A stretch of 42,255 bases of DNA. Origin: Treponema sp. UBA4692. Its GTDB lineage: Bacteria; Spirochaetota; Spirochaetia; Treponematales; Treponemataceae. Each line of letters begins with the position of its first letter. Position 1 is the stretch's first letter. The notes beneath the pieces are model-generated. The model ran no database searches. It was not told the origin of the DNA and saw only the letters and a program-made list of their open reading frames with translations. Position numbers and translations under genes: made by a program. The stretch spans positions 1 to 42,255 of the forward strand of contig DHKO01000044.1 in assembly GCA_002404895.1 (NCBI GenBank). Direction: 5' to 3'. Positions 1 through 7,917 of the stretch are shown here, in pieces.

Positions 1-299
1 GCCTCCTCCAGCTCGCCGAGCAGCACCTCTATCCTTCCCCGGCTCTCCCCGCTGTACCTCTCCGCCTCGCAGGCGAGCCGCCAGAGCAAGCCCCTCAGCC
101 CGGCAAGCTTCTCCGCCGGCACTCTCCCCGGGTCGTACCTCAGAAGCACGCTCCCCGTCGCACGGTTCCTCTCCACGCTCTTCACCGCGTCCGACTTCCG
201 CAGGATGCACATCGCCCTCTCGCACAGCGCGTCGTCCTTGAACACCGCCGCCCGCAGCCTTATCCTTCCAGTTCTTTTCAGCAGACCGCCCAGCCCCAT
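1..299 (-). CDS. HMA2-like heavy-metal-associated domain protein, N-terminal part (gene runs off the window)
   Basis: The reverse strand reads from an ATG at 299 to the window edge without a stop and gives about 100 residues. An in-frame TGA lies 24 bases before the ATG. The pattern TGRIRLR near residue 10, then about 30 residues later a V-x-SVE-x-N-x-x-TGSVLLRYDP stretch, is the hallmark I associate with the HMA2 domain, a ferredoxin-like fold often found beside metal P-type ATPases or in small membrane-associated proteins. Metal-binding cysteines of the classic HMA domain are not present, as is usual for HMA2. The fragment is far richer in G+C than the rest of the window and 8 of its 15 arginine codons are AGG, which suggests horizontal acquisition. 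It is divergent from polA. The rest of the protein is not visible, so the exact role is open. Confidence 0.55.
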   Translation of the reverse strand, partial: MGLGGLLKRTGRIRLRAAVFKDDALCERAMCILRKSDAVKSVERNRATGSVLLRYDPGRVPAEKLAGLRGLLWRLACEAERYSGESRGRIEVLLGELEE

Positions 300-428
300 G
301 AAGTCTCTCGGAAAATCTCATCTCGCAAAAGAAGAATCGCCATATTCATCCTTATTCAAAAGAATACATCTCCTGAAATATCAATTTCTCAGTCAGTTCT
401 CCTTATTCTTTTTCATGTTTTTTTTCAG

Positions 429-434
429 TATAAT
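429..434 (+). promoter_or_regulatory. -10 box of polA, close to the start codon
   Basis: TATAAT ends 6 bases before the polA ATG at 441. The -35 region is poor (TTCTTT, about 17 bases upstream). No Shine-Dalgarno precedes the ATG, so the mRNA would begin at or next to the start codon. Confidence 0.5.
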
Positions 435-440
435 TTCGGC

Positions 441-3374
441 ATGGGTAATTTTGACAGTTTTATTGATGACAACACGCTTTTTATTTTGGATTCTTACGGG
501 CTGATTTACCGCGAGTATTTTGCGTTTATTTCGCGGCCGCTCACGACTTCAAAGGGAACGAACGTTTCTGCTGTTTTTGGTTTTTTCAGGAATTTGCTTT
601 TTATATTGAAGAATTACAATCCGAATTTTATGGTTGCGGCGATGGATTCAAGAACGCCGACTTTTCGGCACGAACTTTACAAAGACTACAAAGCGACGCG
701 CGCTAAAACGCCTGAAGACCTGCACGAACAGATACCTATTATAGAAGAAATATTGCAAAGATTGGGAATTCCAGTTATCCGGCGTGACGGCTACGAGGCT
801 GACGACGTGATTGCAACTTTGTCAAAGCAGGCGGAAAAAAACGGACAAAAAACTGTGATTTTGAGTGCGGACAAAGATTTGCAGCAAATCACGAGCGATT
901 TTATTCACTGCATGAAGCCGGATAAGGCAAAAACTTGGGATGAGCTTGACTCAAAGCGAGTTTTTGACGACTGGGGCGTTCCGCCGGAAAAACTTTTGGA
1001 TTTGCTTTCACTGATGGGAGATTCAGCGGACAACGTTCCGGGCGTGAAAGGAGTCGGGCAAAAAACAGCCGCAAAACTTTTGAGCGAATTCGGAAGCCTA
1101 GAGGGAATTTATGAACACATAGGCGAGCTGAAAGGCGCGATAAAAACAAAGCTCGAAACGGACAAGGAAAATGCATTTTTCTCAAAAAAACTGATTACAT
1201 TGTGCGAGAACGTGCCTGAAATTCCCGAAGTCAAAAAATTCGGCGACTTAGACTTTGCTGGAGCTGCGGAGCTTTTCACAAATCTTGAAATAAAAGCTCT
1301 TGCCCGCGACTACAAAGCGATGTCAAAAGAAAGCACCAAAGAAAAAAGCGGTTCTGACTTGGGCGAACTTTTTGACAGCAAACCTGAAACAACAAAAAAA
1401 AATGCAGATTCAAAAGAAAATCAAGCCGAAATACCGCAAACAGAAATCAGGCAAAATCACGGAGACTACAAAGCTGTAACAAACGCGGCGGAACTTTTCG
1501 ATTTTGTTGAGAAAGCGATTTCGGCAAAAACAGCGGCTTTTGACACGGAAACCGACTCTCTGAACACGCGAAAAGCGAATCTTGTTGGATTTTCACTCGC
1601 ATACGAAAAAGGAAAAGGAATTTATGTTCCGCTGATTGTTTCCGATCCGCTTTTGAACGGACCTGTAATGCAGAAAAAAGACGCTTTTGACGCGCTTGAA
1701 AAACTTTTCTCGTCTGGAATAACGATTGTCATGCACAACGGAAAATTCGATTTGGAAGTGCTTGAAACGAACGGACTGAACGCGTTAGGGGGTGTAGCAG
1801 GCGCGAAGCAAGTGCGAAGCACCGCAGGCGAAAGCCGAAGCTGCGAAACACCCGACCCGAAGCGAAGCGAAGGGGAACGCCCGAATGAAAAATTTAATTT
1901 TAGACTCGCGGACACGATGATTGCGGCTTGGCTTTTGGAGCCTGACAGAAACGGGAAATCGGCTTACGGCCTTGAATACCTTTGCGAAACGAAACTCGGA
2001 ATAAAAGGCACGGAATTTGAGGAAATTGTGCCGAAAAATGGAAGTTTTGCTGATGTTCCACTGGAAACGGCGGCTGCTTACGGCGCGGAAGACTCGGATT
2101 TTACGCTTCAGCTTTGGAATTTTCTTGAGCCAAAATTGAAGGAAGTGAATCTTCTTGAGCTTTTTGAAAATCTTGAAATGCCGGTTTTGCCGGTTCTCGC
2201 GGAAATGGAGATGAACGGGATTCATTTGAATTCGAAATATCTTGACGACTATGCACTTGAGCTGAAAAAAAAGCTTTCGGAAATCGAGAAAAATATTTAC
2301 GCGGAAATCGGGCATGAATTCAACATTGCGTCTCCAAAGCAGCTTTCGGCGGTTCTTTTTGAGGAAAGGAAACTTCCGGCGGGCAAAAAAACGAAAACCG
2401 GATATTCGACAGACACGAGCGTTCTTGAGGAGCTTGCGGACAAAGATGTTGTTCCGAAAATGATTCTTGAATACAGAATGAACGCGAAATTGATTTCAAC
2501 TTACGTTGAGGCTCTTCCAAAAGACACTGATGAAAACGGCAGAATCCACACGACTTTCTTGCAGACAGGAACGGCGACAGGCAGACTTTCTTCAATGAAT
2601 CCGAACTTGCAGAACATTCCGGTTCGCTCTGAGGAAGGAAGAAAAATCCGCTCCGCTTTTACCGCTGAGCCGGGAACGGTTTTGATTTCGGCGGACTACG
2701 CGCAGATTGAGCTTGTGGTTCTTGCGCATTTGAGCGGAGACAAAAATCTGTGCGACGCATTCAACAACGGAATTGACGTTCACAAATCTACGGCAAGCCT
2801 GATTTACGGAGTTCCGATGGAAGAAGTTACAGCGGAAATGCGGCGGAATTCAAAAACGCTGAATTTCGGTCTGATGTACGGAATGGGCGCGTTCTCGCTC
2901 GCAAAGGATTTGGGAATCAACAGAACGCAGGCGAAAGAATTCATCGACAATTATTTTATGATTTATTCAGGCGTGCGCGAATTTTTTGATGAAAATGTGC
3001 GAAAAGCCGAAGAAAACGGATTCGTCGAAACGATAATGGGACGAAAAAGATATATCCGGGCGATAAACAGCAAAAATCATATGGAAAAAGAAGGCGCAAT
3101 CCGAATCGCAAAAAACAGCCCGATTCAGGGAAGCGCGGCCGACATTGTGAAAAAAGCGATGCTCGACGTTTCAAGTGCGCTGCGCGAGATTAAAAACGGA
3201 GCGAGACTTTTGCTTCAAGTTCACGACGAGCTGATTCTTGAATGTCCGAACGATGAAAAAACGATTTCAGACACAATCGCGCTCGTGAAAGACAAAATGG
3301 AGCACGCTGTAAAGCTAAAAGTGCCGCTCCGAGTAAGCATTGAGCACGGAAATTCGTGGGGAAAATTCCATTGA
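441..3374 (+). CDS. polA: DNA polymerase I
   Basis: DNA-dependent DNA polymerase for Okazaki-fragment maturation and repair; 977 residues, all three domains present. The 5' nuclease domain (about 1-290) shows SADKDLQQI and the helix-hairpin-helix GDSADNVPGVKGVG. The 3'-5' exonuclease domain keeps its catalytic residues: FDTETDS (D368, E370), HNGKFD (N433-D437) and Y-x-x-x-D in YGAEDSD, so proofreading is probably active. The polymerase domain has motif A DYAQIELVV (D752), motif B R-x-x-x-K-x-x-NFGLMYG and motif C VHDE. Two oddities: about 32 residues (450-481) are encoded by a GC-rich repeat inserted in frame inside the exonuclease domain, and the arginine that normally ends motif A is valine (V759). 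The start is chosen because the family N-terminus begins here; no ribosome binding site is visible. Confidence 0.97.
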   Translation: MGNFDSFIDDNTLFILDSYGLIYREYFAFISRPLTTSKGTNVSAVFGFFRNLLFILKNYNPNFMVAAMDSRTPTFRHELYKDYKATRAKTPEDLHEQIPIIEEILQRLGIPVIRRDGYEADDVIATLSKQAEKNGQKTVILSADKDLQQITSDFIHCMKPDKAKTWDELDSKRVFDDWGVPPEKLLDLLSLMGDSADNVPGVKGVGQKTAAKLLSEFGSLEGIYEHIGELKGAIKTKLETDKENAFFSKKLITLCENVPEIPEVKKFGDLDFAGAAELFTNLEIKALARDYKAMSKESTKEKSGSDLGELFDSKPETTKKNADSKENQAEIPQTEIRQNHGDYKAVTNAAELFDFVEKAISAKTAAFDTETDSLNTRKANLVGFSLAYEKGKGIYVPLIVSDPLLNGPVMQKKDAFDALEKLFSSGITIVMHNGKFDLEVLETNGLNALGGVAGAKQVRSTAGESRSCETPDPKRSEGERPNEKFNFRLADTMIAAWLLEPDRNGKSAYGLEYLCETKLGIKGTEFEEIVPKNGSFADVPLETAAAYGAEDSDFTLQLWNFLEPKLKEVNLLELFENLEMPVLPVLAEMEMNGIHLNSKYLDDYALELKKKLSEIEKNIYAEIGHEFNIASPKQLSAVLFEERKLPAGKKTKTGYSTDTSVLEELADKDVVPKMILEYRMNAKLISTYVEALPKDTDENGRIHTTFLQTGTATGRLSSMNPNLQNIPVRSEEGRKIRSAFTAEPGTVLISADYAQIELVVLAHLSGDKNLCDAFNNGIDVHKSTASLIYGVPMEEVTAEMRRNSKTLNFGLMYGMGAFSLAKDLGINRTQAKEFIDNYFMIYSGVREFFDENVRKAEENGFVETIMGRKRYIRAINSKNHMEKEGAIRIAKNSPIQGSAADIVKKAMLDVSSALREIKNGARLLLQVHDELILECPNDEKTISDTIALVKDKMEHAVKLKVPLRVSIEHGNSWGKFH
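1788..1883 (+). repeat. GC-rich repeat element inserted in frame in polA
   Basis: A block of about 96 bases, rich in CGAAGC/GCGAAGC words and GC-rich, interrupts the AT-rich polA reading frame without breaking it. It adds residues 450-481, which have no counterpart in ordinary Pol I between the HNGKFD exonuclease motif and the conserved D-T-M helix. Its words resemble the GC-rich element at 6003-6186 (on the opposite strand), where CGAAGC..AGCGAA..CGC..AATGAA recurs. Confidence 0.6.
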
Positions 3375-3611
3375 TTTTTAAGATTTGAAGATTTTAAGAT
3401 TGCGTTTTCAGACTCAAAAAATTGAAAAAATTTTGGTTTTTGAAAATTTGAGAACGCAAAAATTTTCAGGATTTTTGAAAACTCGGAGATTTTGCAAAGA
3501 TTTTAAGAAGAACGGAAAAATCTAAAGAATACAAAAATCGAAAAAAGCAAACAGCGAGATTGAAAATATAAAAAAACGGTAAAATAGAAAGAAAATGGAA
3601 GATTTTCAAAA

Positions 3612-4343
3612 ATGATTTTTAAGGCACGCGAAAAATTCAAAGAAAAAAAAATCAGAAAAATTTCTCTAAAAAAATTCTTAAAGTCAAAAATTCTCGATTT
3701 TGATTTCAACACAACTTCCGATTCAAATTCTGCCTCAACTTCATTTTCTGAATCAGATTCAAATTCAAAATCAGTATTTCAAGTGATTTGCCTGACCGGA
3801 AAAATGGCGAGCGGGAAAAATTTCGTTACGCAAAAAATAATCGAAAAATCAGGCGGAAAATTCGTTTCGATAGATTCTGACAAAACAGTTCACGAGGCAA
3901 TTTCGCTCTGCACAGAGAAAATTCTTGCGGCTTTTGAAAACGAAGCGAAAAAAAATGGAATAAATCTCAAAAATGACGACGGAACGCTAAACAGAAAAGC
4001 TTTGGGCAAGCTGATTTTTCCGCGACCGAAGCTGCTTTCGCGCCAGGAGAAAATTGTTTATCCGAAAACGATTGAGCTGACGAAGCATTTTATTGAAGAA
4101 AACCGCGCAAAAGGAAAATCTGTGATTATAAATGCGACCGTTCTTCACAAAATCCCGGAGCTGATGTCGCTTTGCTCAAAAATAATTTTCGTGACTGCGC
4201 CGGTTTTGACGCGGCTTTTTAGGGCGAAAAAACGAGACAATCTTCCAACAAAGCAAATTTTGGCGAGATTCAAAGCTCAGAAAAATCTTCTGGAAGAATA
4301 CAAAAAAACTGGAATCGAGATTTTTATCGTGAAAAACAGATAA
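3612..4343 (+). CDS. coaE: Dephospho-CoA kinase (long N-terminal extension)
   Basis: Catalyses the last step of coenzyme A synthesis, ATP-dependent phosphorylation of dephospho-CoA. The core begins near residue 57 with V-I-CLTGKMASGKNF, the CoaE P-loop; downstream D-S-D and the lid-type segment RLFRAKKRDN fit the family. The last P-loop position is Asn rather than Ser or Thr. The first 56 residues are Lys/Phe-rich and then Ser/Asn/Asp-rich and have no family counterpart. An alternative GTG at 3783 would give a normal-length protein but has no Shine-Dalgarno, whereas the ATG at 3612 has GGAAG 10 bases upstream. The protein stops right after IFIVKNR, so the usual C-terminal helix is short. The first 237 bases after polA hold only AT-rich sequence. 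Confidence 0.82.
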   Translation: MIFKAREKFKEKKIRKISLKKFLKSKILDFDFNTTSDSNSASTSFSESDSNSKSVFQVICLTGKMASGKNFVTQKIIEKSGGKFVSIDSDKTVHEAISLCTEKILAAFENEAKKNGINLKNDDGTLNRKALGKLIFPRPKLLSRQEKIVYPKTIELTKHFIEENRAKGKSVIINATVLHKIPELMSLCSKIIFVTAPVLTRLFRAKKRDNLPTKQILARFKAQKNLLEEYKKTGIEIFIVKNR

Positions 4344-4744
4344 TTTTCAAAGCGGCGCGCTGTTTTTAATGCCACGCCAAATGCGCAGGGCGGAAGTTGC
4401 CGCGCATTTCAATTTTCAAGGAAGATTTTTGTGATTTTCTGATGACACGAAAAAAAACGCACGAAAACAAAAATGGTTTTCGCGCGACAATGAGCGCGAG
4501 CGAACCCGGAGCAGCTGGGCTTGTTTTTAATCAAAATGCGCCTGTAAAAAAATATCAGCTGCTGAAGAAAAAGTCCGTTCCTAAGAAAAAAATCCGCTTT
4601 AAGAAAAGAATTTCGCTCTGGAAGTTTTGTTCCAAAATTGCCGCCTTTCAAAAAACGCGAAACCCCGCAAGCCGATTCTCAATGAAAAAGCGATTCTCAA
4701 TTCTAAACCGCAATTTTCTAAACATTTTTTTTGATTTTCCGATA
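4344..4744. other. Gap of about 400 bases without a convincing gene
   Basis: Open frames on both strands here have no recognisable domain and no ribosome binding site. The stretch includes a hairpin after coaE (separate entry) and a small GC-rich patch near 4480-4520 (GAGCGCGAGCGAACCCGG). I see no tRNA or riboswitch-like structure. Confidence 0.5.
4379..4409 (+). terminator. Hairpin downstream of coaE, possible terminator
   Basis: AAATGCGC and GCGCATTT form an 8-bp perfect stem enclosing a further GGC/GCC pairing. Only a weak T-rich stretch follows, so termination is uncertain. Confidence 0.4.
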
Positions 4745-4773
4745 TTGAACGTATGGGCAGGAAGCATTTTTAT
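4745..4773 (+). promoter_or_regulatory. Sigma-70-type promoter of the SPOR-domain gene
   Basis: TTGAAC, 17-base spacer, TTTTAT. The gene's ATG is at 4801 with AGAGG as ribosome binding site, leaving a short leader of about 20 bases. Confidence 0.5.
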
Positions 4774-4800
4774 TTTGCTTTCTAAAAAGAGGAATTTATC

Positions 4801-5886
4801 ATGGAACAGAAAAAAACTTTATGGATTGTTGCTGCGGCTGGAATTTTTCTCCTTGTTGTTGTCGGCGCGGCTTTAATCATTTACTCTCCTTCATTGCACA
4901 ACACTCCTGTTCAGCAGGCTTCTTTTGACCCGGCGACTGGATGGGTGAACGCAAGCTCAGTTTCAGGCGACTCAAAATCATACGGCACGCCTGCGACTCC
5001 GGCGCCAGACGCTTTCGCAGAAAATTCAGGCGATTCCAGTTTTGACCAGCTTAACAAAACGGATTTTGGTCAGACTCCCGAAAATAAATTTTCTGAAAAT
5101 AATTTTTCTGACGGAAATCTTTCAAATCAGACAGGAAAAAATCAGCTTTCTTCCTTAAACAACGCGAGCGGCGAAAATCAGGCAGGAAATTCAAGCCCGA
5201 CAATCAAAGCTGACAACGTGAACATTTATTCTCAGACAACAACTTTTGACTTGAACGCGCTAAAAGCTTCAAACAGCCAGAATCTGACCGCGCAAAACGA
5301 AAAAACTTACAATCAGCTTGAATCGGCGCGCGCAAATGCAGGCGCGGCCTCATCGTCTGTTTCAGGCGAAACGGGCGCAGATTATTCAGCGGCGGGCAGA
5401 AACGCTTCTTACAGCGGGCCAAGCAGCGCAAGCGCGAACTCAAACTTTGCAAGCGAAAATTATTACGCGCCGACTTCCGCAGCTCCCGTTTCAAAGCCAA
5501 AAACAGCTTCCGCAGCTGCTTCAACGAAATCTTCAAGCGCGGCAAACACAGCCAGCGTGAAAAAATCGGCTTCATCTTCCGCTTCTGCAAAAAGCTCGAA
5601 ATCTTCAACAGCACAGAAAATCGCTGACGCTTCAAAAACGCCGCAAAGCCTTTTCTGGGTTCAAGTTGGAGCTTATTCAAGCAAGAAAAACGCTGATTCA
5701 GCGCGCGCAGTTCTCGAAGAAAACAAAATTCCGGTCGAAGTTTTCACAGACAGCAAATATTTCAAAGTCCGCGTCGGCCCTTACCAGACAAAAAGCGAGG
5801 CTTCGTACTGGCAAAAAATGATTTCAGAAATCGGAAAATTCGCCGACTCAAAAACGCTGATTATAAATTCCGCAGTTCAAAAATAA
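4801..5886 (+). CDS. SPOR-domain membrane protein
   Basis: 361 residues. A single membrane segment (about 7-29, rich in Val, Leu and Ala) anchors the protein with the rest in the periplasm. A long, low-complexity linker rich in Ser, Ala, Asn and Lys follows (about 40-280). The last 80 residues form a SPOR domain, starting FWVQVGAYSSKKNA and including YFKVRVGPYQTKSEA, the fold that binds glycan strands stripped of side peptides at division sites. A role in division or cell-wall remodelling is inferred from the domain. AGAGG lies 8 bases upstream of the ATG. It stands alone between two gaps. The domain call is firm; the biological role is not. Confidence 0.9.
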   Translation: MEQKKTLWIVAAAGIFLLVVVGAALIIYSPSLHNTPVQQASFDPATGWVNASSVSGDSKSYGTPATPAPDAFAENSGDSSFDQLNKTDFGQTPENKFSENNFSDGNLSNQTGKNQLSSLNNASGENQAGNSSPTIKADNVNIYSQTTTFDLNALKASNSQNLTAQNEKTYNQLESARANAGAASSSVSGETGADYSAAGRNASYSGPSSASANSNFASENYYAPTSAAPVSKPKTASAAASTKSSSAANTASVKKSASSSASAKSSKSSTAQKIADASKTPQSLFWVQVGAYSSKKNADSARAVLEENKIPVEVFTDSKYFKVRVGPYQTKSEASYWQKMISEIGKFADSKTLIINSAVQK

Positions 5887-5940
5887 TTTTGCCGAAACTT
5901 GCAAAAATTGCAAGCAAAAATTACAAAAAAATAAAAAACG

Positions 5941-5998
5941 AAATCGCCCGAGAAATGAAAATTGAAAAAATGTTCATCTTAGGGCGATTTTTTATTTT
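5941..5998 (+). terminator. Intrinsic terminator after the SPOR gene
   Basis: AAATCGCCC and GGGCGATTT pair across a 32-base loop and are followed by TTTTATTTT. The stem is perfect but the loop is long. Confidence 0.5.
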
Positions 5999-6002
5999 AA
6001 AC

Positions 6003-6186
6003 TTATTTTGGACGATGATTTTGTAGAGCGGCGGCGCAAGCGCCAGTTTTCCCTCCAGCTTCGCAGATTTCTTCTATAAAACGCCCCGCCTTTCACGGTT
6101 CCGCCATTCGGCTTCATTGCGCCGTTCGCTAAGCTTCGCCCGCTCACTTTGCAACGGCTTCGCCGCCGTTACAGCCGGGCGTAGCA
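6003..6186. repeat. GC-rich intergenic repeat element with inverted repeats
   Basis: The gap from 5887 to 6265 is about 380 bases and this GC-rich block fills its middle. It contains short inverted repeats (GGCGCAAGCGCC; AACGGC..GCCGTT) and words such as GCTTCGC that also occur in the polA insertion. No reading frame in it has a recognisable domain. It is followed by poly-T stretches up to the next gene. Confidence 0.5.
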
Positions 6187-6229
6187 TTTTTTTATTTTTC
6201 CATTTTTTTTCACTTTTTTTGAAAATTTC

Positions 6230-6258
6230 TTGCCAGTTTTTAACTTTTTTTTCATATA
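6230..6258 (+). promoter_or_regulatory. Promoter of the outer-membrane protein gene, next to its ATG
   Basis: TTGCCA, 17-base spacer, CATATA; the ATG at 6266 begins 7 bases later. AAGGG lies only one base before the ATG, too close to act as a normal Shine-Dalgarno. The arrangement predicts a leaderless transcript. Confidence 0.45.
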
Positions 6259-6265
6259 TAAGGGC

Positions 6266-7804
6266 ATGGAAAAAATCTTAAAAAAATCAGCGGCAACTTT
6301 TGCCTGTTTTTTCACTTTTTCAGTTTTGAACGCAAAATCCGAAAAAGAATTTTTGCCGTTCAAATATCTGAACTTGTCATCAAGCGCGGCTTTCACGCTT
6401 CCAGCAAGCTCCTCCGAAAAAGAAAAAGCTGTTTCCGCAAACGCAGGCGCGCAGCTTGTTCTCGACAATCTTGAGCTTCGCGCTTACGGCTCGCTTCCAA
6501 AAACAAAATTCTCCGAAATTCAAGCCTGCGAAAATTTCAATCAGCGCATTAAGCTTTTAGACGGCTTACGATACGGCGGCGCAATCTCGCTTTATTCCGG
6601 CTCTGCCCCGCTCGTCTTTAAATTTGGAATGAACAGCTTCTCACGAAGCATTTCGAGACTGAAAAATCCAGTTCCGGCGGCAACGGCAAATCCGTTAAAA
6701 AAAACGTTTTCATTTTCTCCAGGAATCGGAATTTCGCTTCCAAAGTTAAGCTCCTCAGAAAAACCAAAATCGGCGGCAGTTTCATTGAATCTTCCTTTTT
6801 CAAAAAATTTCGAGATGGATTTTCAGTCATTTTTGTCAGAAGACGACTCAGCAGGAATTTCTGCTCAAGGAAAAATTCGCTTTTCAAAAATTGCAGCAAT
6901 GGAGATTTCATCAACATTCGGACGCTTTTATATAGAAAACAATTCATCTGTTCTGCAAAAAAATTATTGCATTTTTGACGCGGACTGGTTTTACGCTGGC
7001 TGTTTTGAAACCTCGCTAAAAACACCGTTTTTCAAGACAAACTTTTACGCAGGAATCCATGAAAATCCTTTCAAAGACAATGAATATGAAAATTTCTACA
7101 ATTTCAACGTCTGGATAAAATCAGAAAACAGATTCGTTTTCAAAAATTTTCTTTTCGATTTTTCTTACTTTGCAATTCCGACTTCAAAAAATTCTCCGGT
7201 CGTCGCGCCATTGACAAGCGGCTCGTCATCAATTTGCAGAACTTTAGAGCAATGGACTTTCAATCCGCAATTTTTGCTTTCATTCAGCGACAAAAATATT
7301 TCTTCATTAAGATTCGGAGCTTCCGCCATAACAAGCTGGAAAATAACATCATCAACCCTTGCCGAAGAATACGAAACGCTAAAAATCAGCGGCGGAATTC
7401 TTTTTGAAAACAGATTCGCCTCGATAAAAAGCGAATACGCTCTCTCAAATCTGATTTTAGGCGAAAAACCTTCGTCAGAATCCTCGATTCCAGAAAAATA
7501 TCACGAAGGAAAAATTTCATTTTCATCGCGCAATAAACTTTTCTCGCTTTCTGCGACCGCAAACTGCAAATTTTATTTTGAAGATTTCCAAGACTTTTTT
7601 TCTGATTCAGCGAAAAAGCAAAAATACAGTTTCAGTCTCGCAGTTTCTCCAAAAAACAAAATAATCGCGTCATCATCATCTTTGAGCCTGAACCGCGAAA
7701 ACGGGAAAAATTCGGGCGGAACTTTTTCGTCAGGCTGCACAGTGAAATTCACAAGCAAAAGAGTCAGAACCTCATGTAAAATCGGAATTTCAGTGCCGTT
7801 TTAA
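6266..7804 (+). CDS. Predicted outer-membrane beta-barrel protein of unknown function
   Basis: 512 residues from the ATG at 6266. A signal peptide is plain: Lys-rich start, hydrophobic ATFACFFTFSVL, cleavage after LNA. A TTG 36 bases upstream is in frame but would put the signal peptide inside the protein and overlaps the promoter, so I prefer the ATG. The body is rich in Phe, Ser and Lys with alternating hydrophobic residues, and the chain ends in VPF; a terminal Phe is the usual recognition signal for barrel assembly by BamA. I do not recognise a named family. Homologues might be restricted to treponemes. It precedes fusA but that gene has its own promoter. Confidence 0.75.
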   Translation: MEKILKKSAATFACFFTFSVLNAKSEKEFLPFKYLNLSSSAAFTLPASSSEKEKAVSANAGAQLVLDNLELRAYGSLPKTKFSEIQACENFNQRIKLLDGLRYGGAISLYSGSAPLVFKFGMNSFSRSISRLKNPVPAATANPLKKTFSFSPGIGISLPKLSSSEKPKSAAVSLNLPFSKNFEMDFQSFLSEDDSAGISAQGKIRFSKIAAMEISSTFGRFYIENNSSVLQKNYCIFDADWFYAGCFETSLKTPFFKTNFYAGIHENPFKDNEYENFYNFNVWIKSENRFVFKNFLFDFSYFAIPTSKNSPVVAPLTSGSSSICRTLEQWTFNPQFLLSFSDKNISSLRFGASAITSWKITSSTLAEEYETLKISGGILFENRFASIKSEYALSNLILGEKPSSESSIPEKYHEGKISFSSRNKLFSLSATANCKFYFEDFQDFFSDSAKKQKYSFSLAVSPKNKIIASSSSLSLNRENGKNSGGTFSSGCTVKFTSKRVRTSCKIGISVPF

Positions 7805-7845
7805 CCGTTTTAGGAGGCTGTTTTTAAAAGCGACACAGCGATATA

Positions 7846-7874
7846 TTGAATATCAAAATGAATTCGCATATAAT
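7846..7874 (+). promoter_or_regulatory. Strong promoter of the fusA operon
   Basis: TTGAAT, 17-base spacer, perfect TATAAT. The leader is about 35 bases and contains GAGAGG ahead of the ATG at 7918. Confidence 0.7.
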
Positions 7875-7917
7875 TATTAGATATTAAATTTGCAATTTAT
7901 TTTTGAGAGGTAACAAT

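Noticed and set aside
205..504. Open frame over the HMA2-like fragment and polA start
   Set aside because: Opposite to the HMA2-type protein and overlaps polA in another frame; no motif.
3595..3615. Six-codon leader peptide overlapping the coaE start (ATGA)
   Set aside because: Too short to support, no ribosome site of its own, no attenuator structure nearby.
4397..4876. Plus-strand frame of 159 residues between coaE and the SPOR gene
   Set aside because: Lys/Phe/Arg-rich, no ribosome site, overlaps the SPOR gene start in another frame.
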